Part shown: in pieces, positions 58,623-64,000 of the stretch
How positions within the stretch are numbered: the stretch's first letter is position 1
Layout of the letters: every line of letters begins with the position of its first letter
From: Sphingomonas sp. Y57
Lineage (GTDB): Bacteria > Pseudomonadota > Alphaproteobacteria > Sphingomonadales > Sphingomonadaceae
Reading direction: 5' to 3'
DNA length: 64,000 nucleotides
NCBI RefSeq assembly: GCF_001015195.1
Contig: NZ_LDES01000029.1
Location: 1-64,000, forward strand
Notes under the pieces: model-generated
The model's database searches: none
What the model saw: only the letters and a program-made list of their open reading frames with translations
Told to the model about the DNA's origin: nothing
Position numbers and translations under genes: made by a program

Positions 58623-60011
58623 ATGACAAGCAGTGAACTGATCGAGAAGGACCGCCGGCACCTCATCCATTCGGCGGTGTCCTGGTCAACACATGAACGC
58701 CGCGGCGCGACGATGCTGCAATCGGGTAAAGGTATCTTCGTCACCGATGCCGACGGCCATGTCCTGCTTGATGGCTTTGCAGGTCTATGGTGCGTCAATA
58801 TCGGGTATGGCCAGCACAGCGTCGTGCAGGCTGCCAAGGCGCAGATGGAACGGTTACCCTACGCCACCGGCTATTTCCATTTCGCGAGCGAGCCCGCAGT
58901 CGAGTTCGCCGCCGCGCTCGCAGCTCGCGCGCCTGGCGACCTTAATCGCGTCTTCTTCACACAGGGCGGGTCGGACGCTGTCGATAGCGCGATCCGGATG
59001 ATCCGCTATTATTTCAACGTCACGGGCCGGCCGGCCAAGAAGCATATGATCGCGCTTGATCGCGGCTATCACGGGTCGAGCAGCATCGGTGCGGGCATTA
59101 CCGGCCTGTCGGTGTTCCACATATATTTCGACGCACCATCGCCCTTCCAGCACCATATTCCGGCAGCCTATCCCTATCGCTTCGCGGGTACGCCGGCTGA
59201 GCTGATCGCCGACTCGGTGGCACAACTTCATGCCAAGATCGACGAATTGGGCGAAGCCAATGTTGCCGCCTTTTTCGCCGAGCCGGTGATCGGCTCTGGT
59301 GGGGTGATCGTGCCACCCGATGGCTGGTATGCCGCGATGCGGGAGGCCTGTCGCGAACGTGGCGTGCTGTTCGTCGCCGACGAAGTCATCACCGGCTTTG
59401 GCCGTACCGGGCCGATGTTCGGGTCGCAGTATGATGGCGTCGAGCCGGATATCATGACGCTCGCAAAGGGATTGACGGCGGGATATGCACCGATGGGCGC
59501 GGTGTTGCTCTCCGAGCGCATTTATCGCGCGATCGCCGAAGAGAGCAAGCCAGGCGCCGTGATCGGCCATGGGCTGACCTATTCGGGACATCCGGTTAGC
59601 GCCGCGGTCGGACTTGAGGTGCTGCGCCTCTATGAGGAGGGCGGGATCATCGCCAATGGCGTAACCAGCGGCCGGCATCTGGCAACCGCGCTGGCGCCGC
59701 TCGGCGACCACCCTCTCGTTGGCGACATACGCACGCGCGGCATGCTCGCCGGCATTGAGATTGTCACTGACAAAGCGGCGAAGACCCGGCCGGATTCGGC
59801 GCTTGGCGTGCCTGATGCGCTGGCCAGGATAGGCTATCGCAACGGCGTGATCTTCCGCGCCTTTGGCGATTCGATGATCGGCATAGCGCCGCCGCTGGTC
59901 GCCACGACGCGAGAGGTCGATCTGCTCGTCGAGCGGCTGACCCGCACGCTTGACGAAGTCGCCGCGATGCCCGACGTCGCGCAAGCATTGCGCACGACCG
60001 CGCACGTATGA
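58623..60011 (+). CDS. Class III PLP aminotransferase (omega-amino acid type)
   Basis: A 462-residue PLP enzyme. FFTQGGSDAVDSAIRMIRYYF and GYHGSSSIGAGITGL form the PLP phosphate-binding region, VLFVADEVITGFGRTGPMFGSQ holds the cofactor-contacting Asp, and LAKGLTAGYAPMGAVL carries the Schiff-base Lys near residue 282. The sequence fits the omega-amino acid/putrescine:pyruvate aminotransferase group. The stop overlaps the semialdehyde dehydrogenase start by four bases. Together they should turn GABA or a similar omega-amine into a semialdehyde and then an acid. Exact substrate unproven. Confidence 0.9.
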   Translation: MTSSELIEKDRRHLIHSAVSWSTHERRGATMLQSGKGIFVTDADGHVLLDGFAGLWCVNIGYGQHSVVQAAKAQMERLPYATGYFHFASEPAVEFAAALAARAPGDLNRVFFTQGGSDAVDSAIRMIRYYFNVTGRPAKKHMIALDRGYHGSSSIGAGITGLSVFHIYFDAPSPFQHHIPAAYPYRFAGTPAELIADSVAQLHAKIDELGEANVAAFFAEPVIGSGGVIVPPDGWYAAMREACRERGVLFVADEVITGFGRTGPMFGSQYDGVEPDIMTLAKGLTAGYAPMGAVLLSERIYRAIAEESKPGAVIGHGLTYSGHPVSAAVGLEVLRLYEEGGIIANGVTSGRHLATALAPLGDHPLVGDIRTRGMLAGIEIVTDKAAKTRPDSALGVPDALARIGYRNGVIFRAFGDSMIGIAPPLVATTREVDLLVERLTRTLDEVAAMPDVAQALRTTAHV

Positions 60012-61471
60012 ATTCTCTCAATGGCAAACGCCATCCGCGAACTCTGGTCATCGAGCGCGCGTTGATCGGCCGCGATTGGATCGAACTGCCGATCCGCGTC
60101 GCGGTCACCGACCCGGCGACCGGCGCGGTGATTGGCGAAATCCCAGATTGCGGCACCGCAGAGACGCGCGCAGCGATAGACGCCGCCGACAAGGCGGCAA
60201 CCGACTGGCGCGCGCGAGCGGCACCCGAGCGCGCCGCTTTGCTGCGCGCCTGGCATGTCCGCGTGCTCAAACACAGCGAGGCGCTCGCCCGGCTGCTCAC
60301 TGCCGAGCAGGGCAAGCCGCTTGCCGAGGCGCTTGACGAAATTCGCTATGCCGCGAGCTTCATTGCATGGTTCGCCGGAGAAGCAGAGCGTATTGGCGGA
60401 TATGACGTACCCGCACTCTCGCCGGACCGTCGCGTTCTCGTCGCCCGCCAGCCAGTCGGCGTAATTGCGGCGATCACCCCATGGAACTTCCCGGCGGCGA
60501 TGGTGACGCGCAAACTCGCGCCGGCCCTCGCCGCTGGCTGCACCATCGTCCTCAAGCCCTCGGAACTGACGCCCTTCACCGCACTCGCGCTAGCGAGGCT
60601 CGCGCTCGAGTCCGGAATTCCGCCCGGCGTCATCAATGTCGTAACTGGAACTCCAGCTCCGATTGGAGAGGTGCTGATGGCAAGCGATTGCGTGCGCAAA
60701 TTGTCTTTCACCGGCTCCACTTCCGTCGGTCGCCAATTGATGCGCGATGCCGCGGGCACGATCAAACGGCTTAGCCTCGAGCTTGGCGGAAATGCGCCCT
60801 TTATCGTGTTCGATGACGCCCATCTGGAGGCGGCAGTGGCAGGCGCGATCGCGAGCAAGTTTCGCAATGCTGGCCAGACCTGCGTCTGCGCCAATCGGCT
60901 GCTGGTCCAGTCCGGCATCCATGACCGGTTTGTCACGATGCTGGGTGAGGCGGTCAGCGCGTTGAATGTAGGAGACGGGTTCGATCCCGCGGTTACGACT
61001 GGGCCTCTCATTCATGCCGAGGCGGCTGCAAAGGTGCGTGCCCATGCGGACGACGCGCTCGCAAAGGGCGCGCAACTTGTCGCACAAGCCCCGCTTGCAT
61101 CGCGCATCGACAGCTATGCCGCGCCCATGCTTCTGATCGGCGCGACATCCCATATGCGTGTCGCTCATGAGGAAACCTTCGGCCCGCTTGCTGCGGTCTT
61201 CAGATTCGATGATGAGGCTGATGCGGTGGCCCTCGCCAATAGCGGAGCGGCGGGGCTCGCCGCCTATTTCTACACAAGCGATATTGCTCGTGCGTGGCGT
61301 GTCGGCGACGCACTCGAATATGGAATGGTCGGGATCAATTCGGGCAGCGTATCGCTGGCTGCGGCCCCGTTTGGCGGCGTCAAGCAATCTGGGTTGGGCC
61401 GCGAGGGTGGTCGCGAAGGCATCGACGAGTACCTTGAGATTAAGGCCCTCCACTGGGCCGGCCTGAGGTGA
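60008..61471 (+). CDS. gabD: Succinate-semialdehyde dehydrogenase-type aldehyde dehydrogenase
   Basis: A 487-residue NAD(P)-dependent aldehyde dehydrogenase. GVIAAITPWNFPAAMVTRKLAPALAAGCTIVLKPSELTP binds the cofactor, LSFTGSTSVGRQLM follows, the general-base Glu lies in LSLELGGNAPFIV, and the catalytic Cys in NAGQTCVCANRLL. The double-Cys active site (CVC) and overall sequence fit the GabD/SSADH subgroup. It is translationally coupled to the aminotransferase. The expected output is succinate feeding the TCA cycle if the substrate is GABA. Confidence 0.9.
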   Translation: MNSLNGKRHPRTLVIERALIGRDWIELPIRVAVTDPATGAVIGEIPDCGTAETRAAIDAADKAATDWRARAAPERAALLRAWHVRVLKHSEALARLLTAEQGKPLAEALDEIRYAASFIAWFAGEAERIGGYDVPALSPDRRVLVARQPVGVIAAITPWNFPAAMVTRKLAPALAAGCTIVLKPSELTPFTALALARLALESGIPPGVINVVTGTPAPIGEVLMASDCVRKLSFTGSTSVGRQLMRDAAGTIKRLSLELGGNAPFIVFDDAHLEAAVAGAIASKFRNAGQTCVCANRLLVQSGIHDRFVTMLGEAVSALNVGDGFDPAVTTGPLIHAEAAAKVRAHADDALAKGAQLVAQAPLASRIDSYAAPMLLIGATSHMRVAHEETFGPLAAVFRFDDEADAVALANSGAAGLAAYFYTSDIARAWRVGDALEYGMVGINSGSVSLAAAPFGGVKQSGLGREGGREGIDEYLEIKALHWAGLR

Positions 61472-61657
61472 AATCGGAGGGACAGTCGCATCAATGGGAG
61501 ATTGGGCGCTAATCCACTGATCAGCAGAATATGGAACCCAAAGCCCGATGCCATCTCTGAACTCGCAGATTCTACGCGACAGCGCATTCTCCAGCTGCTC
61601 GCCGGCGCGTGCTGTCAGCGACGGAGATCTACAGTGCCCGCAGCAGGAGACCAAGGC

Positions 61658-62434
61658 ATGGCTCTACGACACGAGCTGTGGCGCGATGGCGCGTGCGAAC
61701 TCTCGCACGACATCATCCAGTCGATACGCAGCATCGACGACGAGACCGCGATGCGCAGCCTCATCGGCGATTTCGGCAACTTCATCGGCGCGCCGTGGTG
61801 GGCACTCATCACGCATGAAGACTTGCGCGAATGGCGGCCGGGCATGGTGGATATCCGCCATTATCCCGAAGGCGCGTCGCGCCGGATCATCGACAAATGC
61901 CGCTTCCGCCGCGATGTCATCATGCGCGGCTCGCTGCTGATCGAGACGGCCGCGACCTGGACCGAGCTTTTCAAGCGCCTGACGCTCGACGAGGCCGACC
62001 GCATCGCCATTGAGCTGGGCTGGCGCGAAAACCTGATCGAAGGCGTGACCGTGCCCTGCGCAAAGCTCGGCTACTGCTTTGGCTCCTGCACCTTCGCTGG
62101 CTTCGCCAACGCGGGGCGCGCCGAATTGGCAGTCGGCCCGGCCCAGACTTTCGGCCTGTTCGCCTTTGCGCGTGCCCGTCAGCTGTCCGGCGCACCGGCG
62201 CCGATCGCGCCGCCACCGCGGCTGAAGCCCAGCCAGCGCGATTGCCTCGTGCTGTCGGGTCGCTCCCATTCGAACAAGGAGATCGCCCACCGGCTGGGGC
62301 TCACCGAACGCACCGTCGAGAGCTACCTTCGCGATGCCTGCCGCGCCTATGGCGTGCGCACGGCCAAGGAACTGCGCGTCGCCGCAGTGCTCGCCGGCGA
62401 GATCGGCATCGACGAAATCTACCAGCTACCGTGA
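61658..62434 (+). CDS. luxR: LuxR-family quorum-sensing regulator
   Basis: A 258-residue LuxR-type protein. The C-terminal GerE helix-turn-helix is PSQRDCLVLSGRSHSNKEIAHRLGLTERTVESYLRDACRAYGVRTAKELRVAAVLAG. The N-terminal autoinducer-binding domain is recognisable (GAPWWALITHE, RHYPEGASRRIIDKCRF, ATWTELFKRLTLDEADRI), but the usual Asp-Pro pair is RRDVIMR (Asp-Val). The ATG at 61658 has AGGAG upstream. It is followed by a luxI gene on the same strand 70 bases later, so it is the probable receptor for that signal. Confidence 0.88.
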   Translation: MALRHELWRDGACELSHDIIQSIRSIDDETAMRSLIGDFGNFIGAPWWALITHEDLREWRPGMVDIRHYPEGASRRIIDKCRFRRDVIMRGSLLIETAATWTELFKRLTLDEADRIAIELGWRENLIEGVTVPCAKLGYCFGSCTFAGFANAGRAELAVGPAQTFGLFAFARARQLSGAPAPIAPPPRLKPSQRDCLVLSGRSHSNKEIAHRLGLTERTVESYLRDACRAYGVRTAKELRVAAVLAGEIGIDEIYQLP

Positions 62435-62471
62435 AATCCGGGCTCTGATCCTGAACGGCGCAAAATGCTTC

Positions 62472-62498
62472 CTCCCATGGCGCATCTAGCCATGGGAG
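62472..62498 (+). promoter_or_regulatory. Perfect hairpin burying the luxI ribosome-binding site
   Basis: CTCCCATGGC (62472-62481) and GCCATGGGAG (62489-62498) pair perfectly around a 7-base loop. The final GGGAG (62494-62498) is the Shine-Dalgarno for the luxI ATG at 62505. In RNA the stem would block ribosome access; in DNA it is also a 27-bp dyad that LuxR or another regulator could bind. There is no T-tract, so simple termination is less likely. Confidence 0.65.
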
Positions 62499-62504
62499 CA
62501 GCAC

Positions 62505-63107
62505 ATGATCCTCACGATCGAAAACTACCCGCAGAGCGCCCACACGCTTGCGCTCGAAACCATGTTCGCGGACCGCAAGGCGCAGTTCGTCGACTTCTTC
62601 GACTGGGATGTGCCCGTCGTCGACGGCCAATACGAGATCGACCAGTTCGACACCGCCGCCGTCGTCTACATCGTCGCGCTCGGACCTGACGGTCGGCATG
62701 AGGCGTCGCTGCGCATGTTGCCGAGCTGGCTGCCGCATCTGCTCGGCGACATCTTCCCGCACCTCTGTATCGGTGGCGTGCCGGTCGGTCCTGACATCTG
62801 GGAAAGCACGCGGCTCTGCCTGCCGAGTCGGCATGGCGCGGCCCGGCGGCGTGAACTGCGTAACGAACTCATCTCAGCGATGGCCGACTTCGCGCTGGCG
62901 CGCGGCATCGCCGAAATAACCGGCGTCATCCCCGAGGGTTTCCGCCGCGAGGTATTGGCGATGGGCTGGCGCGCTGAGCCGCTTGGTCCAGCCGTCCGGA
63001 TCAAGGGTGGCCCGATCGGGGCATTCCGTATCGTGGTGACACCCGACATGCGCGAGCGGCTCGCATGGACCGGCACCTGGGCCGGTCCGCTGGAGATGGC
63101 GGCGTGA
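62505..63107 (+). CDS. luxI: LuxI-family acyl-homoserine lactone synthase
   Basis: A 200-residue autoinducer synthase that couples S-adenosylmethionine with an acyl carrier to make an acyl-homoserine lactone. The classic invariant positions are present: Arg24, Phe28 and Trp34 (ADRKAQFVDFFDWD), Asp46 and Asp49 (EIDQFD), Arg70 (SLRML), Phe84, and Glu100 and Arg103 (WESTRLCL). It should be active. Its stop overlaps the start of the PhyH-family gene in a GTGA junction. The acyl chain cannot be read from the sequence. Confidence 0.93.
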   Translation: MILTIENYPQSAHTLALETMFADRKAQFVDFFDWDVPVVDGQYEIDQFDTAAVVYIVALGPDGRHEASLRMLPSWLPHLLGDIFPHLCIGGVPVGPDIWESTRLCLPSRHGAARRRELRNELISAMADFALARGIAEITGVIPEGFRREVLAMGWRAEPLGPAVRIKGGPIGAFRIVVTPDMRERLAWTGTWAGPLEMAA

Positions 63108-63961
63108 GCCCGGTGGTAGACATCGCTGCCGGCGAGTTGTCGCGCGAGGGCTGGTGTGTGCTGCGCGGGGCGGTCGATCCCGCCACGATCACCACCCTCG
63201 CTGTGGACTTGGCGCCGTCGTTTGCGGCGACGCCGATGTGCCAGGGGGCCTTTTATGGGGAGCGGACACGCCGGTTCGGCGGGCTTTTGAGCCGGTCCGA
63301 CTGGACCAAGGCACTGGTCCAGCACGCTCATGTCCTCGCCATCGCCGAGCGCATGCTGCTGCCGTGGTGCGAACGGATCGCGCTCAATCTGACCCAGGCG
63401 ATCGACATCCATCCCGGCGCGCCCTCGCAGTTCCCGCACCGCGACCAAGACATGTGGGCCGGACCAAAGGGCAGCGTCGAATATCTCGTCAACGTCATGT
63501 GGCCGATCGATCCGTTCACAACCACGAATGGCGGCACGCGCCTGTGGCCGGGCAGCCATGTGGATCAGGAGGTCGGCGACCTGCCGGAAGCGGATGTAAT
63601 CGTGCCGGAACTCATGCCCGGCGACGCATTGCTGTTCCTCGGCTCGACGCTCCATGGCGGAGGTGCGAACCTGTCCGCTGCGCCTCGGCGCGGCGTGATC
63701 GTCAGCTATTGCCTTGGCTGGCTCAAGCCATTCGAACTGCAATGGCTGGTCTATCCGCCTGACGTGGCACGGCACTTCTCGCCCGAGCTCGCCGCTCTGG
63801 TCGGCTATGCCCAGCACCGCCCGAACCTCGGCAATGTCGAAGGGCAATGCCCATCGGTCCTGTTGCAGGATGTCGTGCCGGCGCATCTCGGCGCGATCGA
63901 TGCGCTGCGGCCAGACCAGCAGGCGCTGGCGGAGGCGTATCGAACCGATCGAGACGGCTGA
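63104..63961 (+). CDS. Phytanoyl-CoA dioxygenase (PhyH)-family protein
   Basis: A 285-residue Fe(II)/2-oxoglutarate-dependent oxygenase-like protein. The GTG at 63104 overlaps the luxI stop and is preferred to the frame start at 63065. SREGWCVLRGAVDP opens the domain. The metal-binding pair is FPHRDQDMW (His-x-Asp), and LHGGGANLS supplies the distal His; 2-oxoglutarate would bind a nearby Arg such as in SAAPRRGVIVSY. luxR-luxI-phyH triplets are known in sphingomonads, and the enzyme might modify the signal or an acyl substrate under quorum control; this is inferred. Confidence 0.87.
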   Translation: MSPVVDIAAGELSREGWCVLRGAVDPATITTLAVDLAPSFAATPMCQGAFYGERTRRFGGLLSRSDWTKALVQHAHVLAIAERMLLPWCERIALNLTQAIDIHPGAPSQFPHRDQDMWAGPKGSVEYLVNVMWPIDPFTTTNGGTRLWPGSHVDQEVGDLPEADVIVPELMPGDALLFLGSTLHGGGANLSAAPRRGVIVSYCLGWLKPFELQWLVYPPDVARHFSPELAALVGYAQHRPNLGNVEGQCPSVLLQDVVPAHLGAIDALRPDQQALAEAYRTDRDG

Positions 63962-64000
63962 TGCCGCTCACCGGGCTGCCCGACTGGCGCGATACCGACG
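63961..64000 (+). CDS. Start of a further gene in the quorum-sensing operon (truncated by the window)
   Basis: An ATG at 63961 shares one base with the PhyH-family stop (TGATG) and is followed by an open frame to the edge: MPLTGLPDWRDTD. The tight junction suggests a fourth co-transcribed gene. Thirteen residues are too few to name a family. Confidence 0.5.
   Translation, partial: MPLTGLPDWRDTD

Noticed and set aside
61472-61657. N-terminal extension of LuxR and a lux box upstream
   Set aside because: The frame is open from 61502, but the translated stretch is unlike LuxR proteins and the ATG at 61658 has a good AGGAG; CTGT...ACAG-like pairs there are too irregular to call a lux box.
1-64000. 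CRISPR array, insertion sequence or transposase gene
   Set aside because: No regularly spaced repeats, terminal inverted repeats with a transposase, or DDE-type transposase were seen; the only recombinase is the large serine type.

Overview
The window is GC-rich, densely packed DNA that fits an alphaproteobacterium, most likely a sphingomonad. The grounds are the P-type trb/virD2 conjugation genes with DUF2840, DUF736, DUF932, DUF2274 and DUF2285 partners, a TonB-dependent receptor gene next to peptidases, and a luxR-luxI-phyH triplet of the kind known in Sphingomonadaceae. This is inference from gene content; no rRNA is present to confirm it.

Region A (1-25,017) is the right part of an integrative and conjugative element. 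On the minus strand, in transcription order, it carries: a divergent XRE / small-DUF2285 pair resembling qseC/qseM; a DUF6499-DUF2285 activator resembling FseA, split by a +1 frameshift; an excisionase-like HTH gene (RdfS-like); DUF2840; traF; DUF736; a lytic transglycosylase; a possible oriT; a VirD2-type relaxase; traG; copG; and trbB-C-D-E-J-K-L running off the left edge. A NYN-nuclease gene in the opposite orientation separates copG from trbB. To the right is accessory DNA: DUF932, a second DUF736, a soxR/MFS pair with a textbook SoxR box, a large ParB-like protein, a CopG/ParE toxin-antitoxin pair, a frameshifted small gene and a large serine recombinase. The recombinase's 3' end reads through a tRNA-Ser 3'-end sequence, a probable att site.

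Region B (25,133-35,858) is a defence-like island: a DUF4238 protein, an AbiEi/AbiEii pair, and two very large convergent proteins that each combine an Mrr-like nuclease motif, a STAND-type P-loop NTPase and a long helical-repeat C-terminus. The first also has an N-terminal XRE helix-turn-helix and is translationally coupled to a two-helix membrane protein. This pair is my best candidate for a little-described system.

Region C (35,916-47,931) is a second, diverged, complete T4SS gene set on the same strand (traG-copG-trbB-C-D-E-J-L-F-G-I-DUF2274-alpA). No relaxase, traF or lytic transglycosylase is next to it. About 0.7 kb of apparently decayed DNA follows.

Region D (48,643-61,471) looks like a chromosomal-type catabolic cluster: a C45 acyltransferase-like hydrolase, an MFS transporter, two S9 peptidases, a TonB-dependent receptor, a LysR regulator, and a divergent aminotransferase plus succinate-semialdehyde dehydrogenase pair. 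The same dyad (ATGGTG-N9-CACCAT) lies upstream of the receptor gene and between lysR and the aminotransferase, suggesting one regulon for uptake and breakdown of a peptide- or amide-linked omega-amino acid.

Region E (61,658-64,000) is a quorum-sensing unit: luxR, luxI (all usual synthase residues present) and a PhyH-family dioxygenase, with a further gene starting at the edge. A perfect 10-bp hairpin covers the luxI ribosome-binding site.
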